DNA from: CAVTJL01 sp963735065
GTDB lineage: Bacteria; Pseudomonadota; Alphaproteobacteria; Geminicoccales; Geminicoccaceae
Direction: 5' to 3'
Assembly (NCBI GenBank): GCA_963735065.1
Contig: CAVTJL010000004.1
Span: 1,054,001 to 1,118,000 of the forward strand
Length of the DNA: 64,000 bases
Numbering within the stretch: the stretch's first letter is position 1; each line of letters begins with the position of its first letter. The notes below the pieces were generated by a model. That model worked only from the letters and a program-made list of their open reading frames with translations. It made no database searches and was not told the origin of the DNA. Made by a program: the position numbers and the translations under genes. Positions 49,511 to 57,159 of the stretch are shown here, one piece after another.

Positions 49511-51709
49511 ATGTTTAGCATTACGCGCAAGGAGATGAGCTGGGCCGGCAGGCCCCTCGTCCTTGAGTCGGGGCGCATCGCCAGACAGGCGGACGGGGCC
49601 GTTCTCGCGTCGTTGGGAGAGACCGTGGTGCTCTGCACGGCGGTCGCGAACAGAAGCGTCAAGCCTGGGCAGGACTTCTTCCCGCTCACGGTGAACTATC
49701 AGGAGAAGACGTTCGCCGCCGGCAAGATCCCGGGCGGCTTCTTCAAGCGCGAGGGCCGTCCTTCGGAGAAGGAGACGTTGACCTCGCGGCTGATCGACCG
49801 CCCGATCCGCCCGCTCTTCCCGCAAGGCTTCAGGAACGAGACGCAGGTCGTGGCGACCGTGCTGGCCCACGATGGCGAGACCGATCCCGACATCGTCGCG
49901 ATGATCGGCGCCTCGGCGGCGCTCACGGTGAGCGGCATTCCCTTCCTCGGCCCCATCGGCGCCGCGCGGGTGGGCTACAAGAACGGCCAGTTCATCCTCT
50001 GCCCGAGGCTGGACGAGCTCAAGGAGAGCTCCCTCGATCTCGTCGTCGCGGGCACGCGCGACGCGGTGATGATGGTCGAGTCGGAAGCCAAGGAGCTGCC
50101 CGAGCAGACCATGCTGGCGGCCGTGATGTTCGGCCAGCAGCAGTTCCAGCCGGTGATCGATCTCATCATCGATCTGGCGCAGAGCTGCGCCAAGGAGCCC
50201 TGGCAGCTCGCTACCGTGGACAACAGCGAGGTCTACCGCACCCTCAAGCAGGGCTACGAGGGCGAGCTGCGCCAGGCCTATGCAGAGCCCGTGAAGCAGG
50301 CCCGGCTCGAGAAGGTCGCAGCGGTACGCGCTCAGGCGATCGAGAAGCTGTCGGCGGACAAGCCCGAGATCGCGCAGACGGTCGCGGGCGAGTTCAAGCA
50401 TCTCGAGCAGGAGATCGTGCGCGGCCAGATCCTCGACAACGGCCAGCGTATCGACGGGCGCGACACCAAGACGGTTCGTCCCATCACGGCGTCGGTCGGC
50501 GTTCTGCCCCGCGTGCACGGCAGCGCGCTCTTCACGCGCGGCGAGACGCAGGCTTTGGTCGTGGCCACGCTGGGCACCGGCCAGGACGAGCAGGTGATCG
50601 ATTCGCTGGGTGGCGACATCCGCGAGCACTACATGCTCCACTACAACTTCCCGCCCTACTCCGTGGGCGAGGCCGGGCGCATGGGGTCGCCGGGCCGGCG
50701 CGAGATCGGCCACGGCAAGCTCGCCTGGCGCGCCACGCACCCGCTGCTCCCGCCCAAGGAGCAGTTCCCCTACACGATCCGAGTCGTCTCCGAGATCACG
50801 GAGAGCAACGGCAGCTCGTCGATGGCCACGGTGTGCGGCACCTCGCTGGCGATGATGGATGCGGGCGTGCCCCTCATCAGGCCCGTGGCGGGCATCGCCA
50901 TGGGGCTGATCAAGGAGGGCGACCGCTTCGCCGTCCTCTCCGACATCCTGGGCGACGAGGACCATCTGGGCGACATGGACTTCAAGGTCGCCGGCACCGA
51001 GGCCGGCGTGACCTCGCTGCAGATGGACATCAAGATCGCCGGCATCACCGAGGAGATCATGCGCGTCGCCCTGGCCCAGGCGCAGGACGGACGCATGCAC
51101 ATCCTGGGCGAGATGGCCAAGGCGCTGGGCATCGCGCGGCCCGAGCTGCGCGACACGGTGCCACGGGTCACCACGATCTCGATCCCTCAGGACAAGATCG
51201 GCGCCGTCATCGGCCCAGGCGGCAAGGTCATCCGCGAGATCACCGAGACCACCGGAACCAAGGTCGACATCAGCGACGACGGCACGGTCAAGGTCGCCTC
51301 GGCCGATCAGGCGGCCTCCCAGCGTGCCATCGACTGGATCCGCGGGCTCACGGCGACGGCCGAGGTGGGCGCCATCTACAACGGTAAGGTGGTGAGGGTT
51401 GTAGATTTCGGTGCATTCATTAACTTTCTCGGTAGTCAGGATGGCCTCTGCCACATCAGCGAGCTCGCCAACGAGCGCGTGAACAAGGTGACGGACGTCG
51501 TCAACGAAGGTGATACCGTCAAGGTCAAGGTTCTGGCCGTCGACGATCGCGGGAAGATCAAGCTGTCGATGCGGGCGGTCGACCAGGAGACGGGCGAGGA
51601 GCTGCCTGTCCAGCCGCGTCCGCCGCGCGGCGACATGCCTCCGCGGGGTGACGCGCCGCCGCGCGGCGATGGTGGACGACGGCGGTATCGGGCCGGCTCC
51701 GATCGCTGA
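49511..51709 (+). CDS. pnp: Polyribonucleotide nucleotidyltransferase (PNPase)
   Basis: PNPase degrades RNA 3'-5' by phosphorolysis. It has 732 residues. Two RNase PH-like cores are present: residues about 10-230 (LTVNYQEKTFAAGKIPGGFF) and about 310-540 (ETQALVVATLGTGQDEQVID, RREIGHGKLAWRA, and DxxxxxD-type SDILGDEDHLGDMDFKVAGT). Then come a KH domain (IPQDKIGAVIGPGGKVIREI, about 559-578) and an S1 domain (VRVVDFGAFINFLGSQDGLC, about 628-647). The tail carries three PPRGD repeats. The ATG at 49511 is preceded by GGCAAGAG. Confidence 0.97.
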   Translation: MFSITRKEMSWAGRPLVLESGRIARQADGAVLASLGETVVLCTAVANRSVKPGQDFFPLTVNYQEKTFAAGKIPGGFFKREGRPSEKETLTSRLIDRPIRPLFPQGFRNETQVVATVLAHDGETDPDIVAMIGASAALTVSGIPFLGPIGAARVGYKNGQFILCPRLDELKESSLDLVVAGTRDAVMMVESEAKELPEQTMLAAVMFGQQQFQPVIDLIIDLAQSCAKEPWQLATVDNSEVYRTLKQGYEGELRQAYAEPVKQARLEKVAAVRAQAIEKLSADKPEIAQTVAGEFKHLEQEIVRGQILDNGQRIDGRDTKTVRPITASVGVLPRVHGSALFTRGETQALVVATLGTGQDEQVIDSLGGDIREHYMLHYNFPPYSVGEAGRMGSPGRREIGHGKLAWRATHPLLPPKEQFPYTIRVVSEITESNGSSSMATVCGTSLAMMDAGVPLIRPVAGIAMGLIKEGDRFAVLSDILGDEDHLGDMDFKVAGTEAGVTSLQMDIKIAGITEEIMRVALAQAQDGRMHILGEMAKALGIARPELRDTVPRVTTISIPQDKIGAVIGPGGKVIREITETTGTKVDISDDGTVKVASADQAASQRAIDWIRGLTATAEVGAIYNGKVVRVVDFGAFINFLGSQDGLCHISELANERVNKVTDVVNEGDTVKVKVLAVDDRGKIKLSMRAVDQETGEELPVQPRPPRGDMPPRGDAPPRGDGGRRRYRAGSDR

Positions 51710-51742
51710 GCCCTAGAGGGCTGGGCATCGGCCGTCGGCATA

Positions 51743-51766
51743 GGCCGGCCTGGGGTCAGGCCGGCC
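51743..51766 (+). terminator. Hairpin after pnp
   Basis: GGCCGGCCT (51743-51751) pairs perfectly with AGGCCGGCC (51758-51766) around GGGGTC. A second small hairpin AGCCCT-AG-AGGGCT sits right after the pnp stop. No T-run follows. Together they probably end the long rimP-to-pnp transcript. Confidence 0.5.
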
Positions 51767-51827
51767 AAGGCTGCGGATCCGTGACGAGCGGCACGGAGCC
51801 CGGCCGTCGACGAGGGTGGGAGAAGGT

Positions 51828-53240
51828 ATGATGAACTGTGTCCAGCCCCTCGTGCTTTCCGGTAGCGAGGTCTGGCCGCTGGTCGAGGGCGGCAAGGGCG
51901 TAGCTGTGAGCAACGGCCGCTCGAGCGGCGCCTGGGCGGCCGCCGGGGGAGTCGGGACCTTCTCCGGCGTCAATGCCGACCTCCTCGACGACAATGGGGA
52001 GTACGTGCCGCTCGTCTTCCGCGGACGCGATCGCGTCGAGCGGCACGAGGAGCTGATCGACTACTCGATCAGGGCGGCGATCTCGCAGGCCCGGCTCGCC
52101 CATGAGACGCGGCAGGGCGAGGGCCGCATCCACATGAACGTGCTCTGGGAGATGGCGGGCTGCGAGCGCGTCCTGCACGGCGTGCTGGAGGGAGCCAAAG
52201 GCCTGATCCACGGCGTCACCTGTGGTGCTGGCATGCCCTATCGGCTGGCCGAGATCTGCGCGCGCTACGGGGTGCACTACTATCCCATCGTCTCGTCCGG
52301 GCGCGCCTTCAACGCCTTGTGGAAGCGCGCCTACTCGAAGTTCCAGGATTGGCTGGGCGCCGTCGTCTACGAGGATCCCTGGCGCGCGGGCGGCCACAAC
52401 GGCCTCTCCAACAGCGAGGATCCGGAGCATCCCGAGCCCCCCTTCCCTCGTGTCTTCGAGCTCAGGAAGCTGATGCGCTCGATGGGCCTGGACGATGTGC
52501 CGATCGTGATGGCCGGCGGCGTCTGGCATCTCAGCGACTGGCGCGAGTGGATCGGCAACAAGGAGCTGGGGCCGATCGCGTTCCAGTTCGGGACGAGGCC
52601 GCTCCTGACCCAGGAGAGCCCGATACCGGACAGCTGGAAGAAGCGGCTGCTCGATCTTCTGCCGGGCGACGTGCTGCTGCACCGCTTCAGTCCAACGGGC
52701 TTCTATTCCTCTGCTGTTAAAAATGACTTCCTGGGCGAGCTGATCGGCCGGTCGAGCCGCGAGGTCGAGGTCACCGACGAGCAGGATGCATCGGCCGGGC
52801 GAACGAGCTTCTTCGCCTATGGCCGCTCGGGCCATGGCGTATGGATCTCCGAGGCAGACCACCTGCGCGTCCGGAGCTGGATGGCAGACGGCTTCACGCA
52901 GCCGATGCGCACCCCCGACCGGACCCTGATCTTCGTGACGCCCCAGAAGGCACGCGAGATCCGTCGCGATCAGGCCGACTGCATGGGCTGTCTCAGCCAC
53001 TGCCTCTTCAGCAATTGGAAGGATCGCGGCGACCATACGACCGGTCGCTCCGCCGATCCGCGTTCCTTCTGCATTCAGAAGACGTTACAGAAGATCGCTC
53101 ACGGTGAGGATGATCCGGTCAACAATCAGCTGATGTTTTCCGGTCACAATGTGTACCGGTTCCGGCAGGATCCGTTCTACGCCAACGGCTTCGTGCCGAC
53201 GGTGCGCGAGCTTGTTCAACGGGTCTTGACCGGCAGATAG
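51828..53240 (+). CDS. Nitronate monooxygenase-like flavoprotein with C-terminal Cys cluster
   Basis: A 470-residue protein with a TIM-barrel FMN domain of the nitronate monooxygenase (2-nitropropane dioxygenase) family: GLIHGVTCGAGMPYRLAEIC (about residues 126-145), VPIVMAGGVWHLSDWREWIG (about 224-243) and GPIAFQFGTRPLLTQESPIP (about 249-268). Family members usually have 320-370 residues. Here the C-terminal third adds a region with Cys385-x2-Cys388-x3-Cys392 (ADCMGCLSHCLFSNW) and Cys415 (RSFCIQKTLQ), a pattern like [4Fe-4S] sites in dienoyl-CoA reductase-type flavoenzymes. The substrate is unknown. I took the ATG at 51828, with GGGAGAAGG before it. Confidence 0.82.
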   Translation: MMNCVQPLVLSGSEVWPLVEGGKGVAVSNGRSSGAWAAAGGVGTFSGVNADLLDDNGEYVPLVFRGRDRVERHEELIDYSIRAAISQARLAHETRQGEGRIHMNVLWEMAGCERVLHGVLEGAKGLIHGVTCGAGMPYRLAEICARYGVHYYPIVSSGRAFNALWKRAYSKFQDWLGAVVYEDPWRAGGHNGLSNSEDPEHPEPPFPRVFELRKLMRSMGLDDVPIVMAGGVWHLSDWREWIGNKELGPIAFQFGTRPLLTQESPIPDSWKKRLLDLLPGDVLLHRFSPTGFYSSAVKNDFLGELIGRSSREVEVTDEQDASAGRTSFFAYGRSGHGVWISEADHLRVRSWMADGFTQPMRTPDRTLIFVTPQKAREIRRDQADCMGCLSHCLFSNWKDRGDHTTGRSADPRSFCIQKTLQKIAHGEDDPVNNQLMFSGHNVYRFRQDPFYANGFVPTVRELVQRVLTGR

Positions 53241-53260
53241 CACCGGCGAGGTTGTCGGGT

Positions 53261-53290
53261 TTGACAAGCAGGACCATATCCGTCCTATAT
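53261..53290 (+). promoter_or_regulatory. Likely sigma-70-type promoter of irr
   Basis: A perfect -35 TTGACA (53261-53266) is followed by CTATAT at 53285-53290 (spacing 18), about 65 bases before the irr start. A small hairpin CTCCC-ACGA-GGGAG lies between the promoter and the start codon. No Irr-type ICE box was recognised. Confidence 0.5.
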
Positions 53291-53353
53291 CCGCCCAGGA
53301 CGGGACAGGCTCCCACGAGGGGGAGCGATAAGTCGAGGATCGATGGAAGTCCG

Positions 53354-53830
53354 ATGAGCAGAGCCTACGCCGATGCGCTCCGCCAGCTCAAAGCAAGTGG
53401 GCTGCGGCCGACGCGCCAGCGCTTGGCCCTGGCCAAGCTGCTGCTCGAGAACGGCCATCGCCACGTCACCGCCGAGGAGCTCTTCCACGAGGCGCGGCAG
53501 GCCGGGATTCCGGTCTCGTTGGCCACGGTCTACAACACGCTCCACCAGTTCACGAGCGCAGGGCTGATGATCGAGGTCGTCGTCGGCGCCGGGCAGAGCT
53601 ATTTCGACACGAACCCCACCTCTCACTGGCACTATTTCGACAAGTCGACCGGCGAGGTCATCGACGTTCCCGAGGACGCCATGGCCTTCACCAAGCTCCC
53701 GGAGCCTCCGCCCGGCAAGGTGATCGACCGGATCGACATCGTCGTGCGCATTCGTGACGCCGACGACAGGCGGCGGCATCGCCGCCTCTCGCCCGTTCCC
53801 GGTCTGCCAGGCCGCACCGAGGACGACTGA
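53354..53830 (+). CDS. irr: Irr, iron-responsive Fur-family regulator (variant heme motif)
   Basis: Irr is the Fur-superfamily regulator of iron and heme genes in alphaproteobacteria, responding to heme. The 158-residue protein starts MSRAYADALRQLKASGLRPT with RQRLALAKLLLENGHRHVTA (winged helix) and VSLATVYNTLHQFTSAGLMI. The typical second half reads GAGQSYFDTNPTSHWHYFDK. The triple His (HHH) of Bradyrhizobium Irr, important for heme binding, is here His91-Trp92-His93. No N-terminal heme regulatory motif (GCP) is seen. It is convergent with the SH3 protein gene. Confidence 0.9.
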   Translation: MSRAYADALRQLKASGLRPTRQRLALAKLLLENGHRHVTAEELFHEARQAGIPVSLATVYNTLHQFTSAGLMIEVVVGAGQSYFDTNPTSHWHYFDKSTGEVIDVPEDAMAFTKLPEPPPGKVIDRIDIVVRIRDADDRRRHRRLSPVPGLPGRTEDD

Positions 53831-53845
53831 CCGAGGCACCCCGCC

Positions 53846-54370
53846 TCATTCGGTCCCCAGAAGCCCCCAGAAGTCGCTGCGGGCCATCCAGCCGCGGCTG
53901 TCGTCGATCTCCACCCAGCACCATTGCGGACGGCAATCGAGCAGACGTCCGATCACGCCGGGCTCGGCCGTCAGGATGATACGGCCGTTGTCGGTTGGCG
54001 AGCGTCGCAGGGCGCGCACCTTGCCGGTGACGATGATCGTGCGCCGGCCGGAGAGCAGATTGGCCCGCACCCAGGCCTCGTCGCCGTCCATGTCCTCGAT
54101 CTTGCGCCAGGCGTCGCCGAACTCCGCGACGATCTTCACCGGCAGGCCGGCGCGCTCATAGACCCAGCGGATCGGGTATTGGAGCCCCGGGCCGGAGCGT
54201 GCGTTCACGCGACTGGAGCCCAGCGAGACGAACCGCGGGATGGGCAGCGCGTCCTGGCCGGGCGCCTGGGGATAGGCGATGCCGGGCAGGACGAGGATGG
54301 CGGCGAGCGCGACAAAAAGCAGCGACACGCGGGCAAGGAATCGGCGGCCGAGGCTCACTCGTCGTGTCAA
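53846..54370 (-). CDS. Secreted or periplasmic bacterial SH3-domain protein
   Basis: A 174-residue protein with a signal peptide or membrane anchor (RRFLARVSLLFVALAAILVL, cleavage likely after IAYPQA) and two SH3b-like units: SSRVNARSGPGLQYPIRWVY (about residues 52-71) and TGKVRALRRSPTDNGRIILT (about 115-134). GLPVKIVAEFGDAWRKIEDM is typical of the bacterial SH3 proteins in alphaproteobacteria. Such domains can bind cell wall or proteins; the role is unknown. It is divergent from the dehydrogenase gene at 54473 and shares a short gap with irr at its 3' end. Confidence 0.85.
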   Translation of the reverse strand: MTRRVSLGRRFLARVSLLFVALAAILVLPGIAYPQAPGQDALPIPRFVSLGSSRVNARSGPGLQYPIRWVYERAGLPVKIVAEFGDAWRKIEDMDGDEAWVRANLLSGRRTIIVTGKVRALRRSPTDNGRIILTAEPGVIGRLLDCRPQWCWVEIDDSRGWMARSDFWGLLGTE

Positions 54371-54472
54371 CTTTCGCTCTTAGAAGCCTTCCGCGGTGTC
54401 GTATAGGATCGAGCTTGCCGTGCTCAAGACAAAAAGAACGTCTGGGGCGAGGTCATCATCCGGAGAGCAGCG

Positions 54473-55459
54473 ATGCCGCGCAACCGCCCGCTCGTGATCG
54501 TCACCCGCAAGCTTCCTGATCCCATCGAGACGCGGATGATGGAGCTGTTCGATACGCGACTGAACGCGCAGGACCGGCCGCTCGCCAAGGCCGAGCTCGT
54601 TGCGGCCGTCGAGACGGCCGATGTCCTGGTGCCGACGGTGACCGACCGCATCGACAGCGCGACGCTGGCCCACGCCGGCCCACGCCTCAAGCTGATCGCC
54701 AACTACGGCACGGGCGTGGACAATATCGACGTCGAGGCGGCCTACAAGCGCGGCATCACGGTGACGAACACGCCGGGCGTGCTCACCGAGGACACGGCCG
54801 ACATGGTGATGGCGCTGATCCTTGCCGTCGCTCGCCGCGTGGTCGAGGGCGAGCGGCTCGCCCGCTCGGGCGAGTGGTCGGGCTGGAGCCCGACCTCGAT
54901 GCTGGGCCGCCGCATCCACGGCAAGCGGCTGGGCATCCTGGGCATGGGCCGGATCGGCAGCGCCGTCGCGCGGCGTGCCCGGGGCTTCGGCCTGTCCGTG
55001 CACTATCACAACCGGCGACGCGTCCACGAGAGCATCGAGAACGAGCTCGAGGCGACCTACTGGGAGAGCCTCGACCAGATGCTGGCGCGGGTCGACATCG
55101 TCTCGGTGAACTGCCCGCACACGCCGGCGACCTTTCATCTCCTCTCCGCGCGGCGGCTGGCGCTTCTGCAGAAGCATGCGATCATCGTCAACACCTCGCG
55201 GGGCGAGGTCGTCGACGAGACCGCGCTCACCAGGCTCCTGCGCGAGGGGCTCGTCGCCGGGGCCGGGCTCGACGTGTTCGAGCACGAGCCGGCGATCAAC
55301 CCCAAGCTCCGCCAGCTCGAGAACGTCGTCCTGTTGCCCCACATGGGCTCGGCCACCATCGAGGGCCGCATCGACATGGGCGAGAAGGTCATCATCAATA
55401 TCAAGACCTTCGCCGACGGCCACCGCCCGCCCGACCGCGTGCTGCCGAGCATGCTGTGA
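54473..55459 (+). CDS. D-glycerate/2-hydroxyacid dehydrogenase (glyoxylate reductase type)
   Basis: A 328-residue NAD(P)-dependent D-2-hydroxyacid dehydrogenase, close to glyoxylate/hydroxypyruvate reductases. The nucleotide fold has KRLGILGMGRIGSAVARRAR (residues about 144-163). The catalytic Arg is in VNTSRGEVVDETALTRLLRE (about 238-257), the Glu in LDVFEHEPAINP, and the His in VVLLPHMGSATIEGRIDMGE (about 284-303). The first part (LKLIANYGTGVDNIDVEAAY) is also standard. It ends eight bases before the convergent ridA stop. Confidence 0.92.
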   Translation: MPRNRPLVIVTRKLPDPIETRMMELFDTRLNAQDRPLAKAELVAAVETADVLVPTVTDRIDSATLAHAGPRLKLIANYGTGVDNIDVEAAYKRGITVTNTPGVLTEDTADMVMALILAVARRVVEGERLARSGEWSGWSPTSMLGRRIHGKRLGILGMGRIGSAVARRARGFGLSVHYHNRRRVHESIENELEATYWESLDQMLARVDIVSVNCPHTPATFHLLSARRLALLQKHAIIVNTSRGEVVDETALTRLLREGLVAGAGLDVFEHEPAINPKLRQLENVVLLPHMGSATIEGRIDMGEKVIINIKTFADGHRPPDRVLPSML

Positions 55460-55466
55460 GGAAGGC

Positions 55467-55853
55467 TCAGTCGGCGCGCGCGGCGATCGCCTCGATCTCG
55501 CAGAGATAGGCGGGGCTCGCGAGCCCGGCCACCACGAGCAGGGTCGAGGCGGGCGCAGCGCCGCCCAGCATGCGGTCCCGCACCGTCCGATAGGTGCCGA
55601 TGTCCACGCCGGGCGTCAGGAAGGCCGTGACCTTGACGATGTGCTCCTGCCCCATTCCGGCCGCCGCAAGAATGGCCAGAAGGTTGCGCCAGGCCTGCTC
55701 GAGCTGGGCCTCGGCGCCCTCGGCCAGCTTGCCGTCCGGCGCCACCCCGACCTGGCCCGAGACATGCAGCGTGCGCACGCCCTCCGGGACCTCGACGGCA
55801 TGGCTGTAGCGCGACAGCGGCGGAGCCACCGTCTCGGGGTTGAGATGCCTCAT
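55467..55853 (-). CDS. RidA-family enamine/imine deaminase
   Basis: A 128-residue RidA/YjgF-family protein. RidA hydrolyses reactive enamines and imines such as 2-aminoacrylate released by PLP enzymes. Seen: LHVSGQVGVAPDGKLAEGAE (about residues 29-48), QAWRNLLAILAAAGMGQEHI and TLLVVAGLASPAYLCEIEAI (about 104-123); the last has the P-x-x-x-x-E pattern before the end, though the usual catalytic Arg is not evident in it, so I keep the function general. It lies 15 bases after the threonine dehydratase gene on the same strand, a fitting partner. Confidence 0.85.
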   Translation of the reverse strand: MRHLNPETVAPPLSRYSHAVEVPEGVRTLHVSGQVGVAPDGKLAEGAEAQLEQAWRNLLAILAAAGMGQEHIVKVTAFLTPGVDIGTYRTVRDRMLGGAAPASTLLVVAGLASPAYLCEIEAIAARAD

Positions 55854-55868
55854 CCTTGGCCTCCCTCT

Positions 55869-56882
55869 CTATGCTGAGCGCCCGGCTTGTGCCGGCTGCT
55901 CGATCAGCCGCGTGAAGCTCGCAAGGTCGATGTTGGAGCCGCAGACGATGGCCCCCACCCGCTTGCCCGCGAGGCGCTCGCGCAGCGGCCCCAGCAGCGC
56001 TGCCACGGCCGCAGCGCCGGCCGGCTCCGCCATGAGCTTCAGGCCGTCCAGCTGGAGGCGCATGGCCTCGATCATGGCGCCGTCCTCGATCCGCACGATC
56101 TCGTCGACGAAGCGCCGGCAGAGGCTGAAGCTGTAGGGCAGCGCGTAGGGTGCTCCCAGGCTGTCGGCGATGGTCCTCGGGCGCTCGATCGACTGCGGCG
56201 AGCCTGCCTGGAAGCTGCGCCACATGCTGTCGGCGCCTGTGGGCTCGACGCCGTAGACCGCCGTCGACGGGCTCGCCTGCTTGACCGCGGTGGCAATGCC
56301 CGCGATCAGGCCGCCGCCGCCCACCGGCACGATGACGGCATCGAGGGCGCCCGCCTGGTCCAGCCACTCCTTGCCCAGCGAGGCCGTGCCCAGCGCCGTC
56401 ATCGGCCCCTCATAGGGGTGGACGAAGGTCCGCCCCTCCTCCGCCTCGATGCGCTTGGCCTCGTCGAACGCCGTCGCCACGTCGTCGACGATGACCACCT
56501 CGCCGCCATAGCGACGGACCTTCTCGATCCGCGCCGGATTGGCGCTCCTGAACATCACGACCTTGGCGTGCGTGCCGAGGATGCCGGCGGCCCAGGCGAC
56601 CGCGATCGCATGATTGCCGGCGCTCACCGCCGTGACGCCACGTGCCAGCGTGCGCGCGTCGAGTGCCAGCATCACCGCCAGCGCCCCGCGTGCCTTGAAG
56701 CTGCCGGTGTGCTGGAAAAGCTCGAGCTTCAGGTTGAGCCGCGTGCCCCGCGGCAACAGCGCCTCGATCTCCGGCCCTCGCCAGTCGAGGACGGGCGTCA
56801 GTGCCACGAGATCCTCGAGCTGCTTTCGCGTGCGCTCGATCGCGGCGAGCGAGGGTGGGCGCATCTCGACGACGTCGCTCAT
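55869..56882 (-). CDS. Threonine/serine dehydratase-like PLP enzyme
   Basis: A 337-residue fold-type II PLP enzyme. The Schiff-base Lys is in HTGSFKARGALAVMLALDAR (about residues 60-79). The phosphate-binding glycine loop is VIVPVGGGGLIAGIATAVKQ (about 183-202), and SAGNHAIAVAWAAGILGTHA (about 92-111) has the substrate-carboxylate loop with SxGNH. It lacks a C-terminal ACT domain, so it resembles the catabolic, not the isoleucine-feedback, form. ridA follows in the same direction after 15 bases. Its reaction products need RidA, which supports the pair. Confidence 0.9.
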   Translation of the reverse strand: MSDVVEMRPPSLAAIERTRKQLEDLVALTPVLDWRGPEIEALLPRGTRLNLKLELFQHTGSFKARGALAVMLALDARTLARGVTAVSAGNHAIAVAWAAGILGTHAKVVMFRSANPARIEKVRRYGGEVVIVDDVATAFDEAKRIEAEEGRTFVHPYEGPMTALGTASLGKEWLDQAGALDAVIVPVGGGGLIAGIATAVKQASPSTAVYGVEPTGADSMWRSFQAGSPQSIERPRTIADSLGAPYALPYSFSLCRRFVDEIVRIEDGAMIEAMRLQLDGLKLMAEPAGAAAVAALLGPLRERLAGKRVGAIVCGSNIDLASFTRLIEQPAQAGRSA

Positions 56883-57006
56883 GGGCGGGACCTACCTCCG
56901 GATCTGGCAGCCCCTCCGCCACGGCATGCCAGTCGGGGAGGCAAGAAAGGCGGCCGAGCCTAGCTGTGCCGCCCGCCCCGGCGCAACCTCGCCGCCCGCA
57001 CGATGC

Positions 57007-57159
57007 CTATGCTTTCTCGTCCTCGTCGTCGAAGAGGATGCGCTCGGCCGCGCCGTCGAGATCGTCGAACTGGCCGCTGCGCAGGCACCAGACGAAGGCG
57101 CCCAGGCCGAGGAGGCCCAAGAAGAGCGCGATCGGGATGAGATAGATGAGCCCGCTCAT
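57007..57159 (-). CDS. ccoS: cbb3-type cytochrome oxidase assembly protein CcoS
   Basis: CcoS is a short membrane protein needed for assembly of active cbb3 oxidase. The 50-residue protein has one helix (IYLIPIALFLGLLGLGAFVW) followed by CLRSGQFDDLDGAAERILFD, the family mark, and an acidic end. The ATG overlaps the fixI stop by four bases. It is the last gene of the ccoG-fixH-fixI-ccoS unit. Confidence 0.95.
   Translation of the reverse strand: MSGLIYLIPIALFLGLLGLGAFVWCLRSGQFDDLDGAAERILFDDEDEKA

Noticed and set aside
53833..53847. Small hairpin between irr and the SH3 gene as terminator
   Set aside because: The stem is only 5 bp (GAGGC/GCCTC), overlaps a stop codon and has no T-run; too weak to call.
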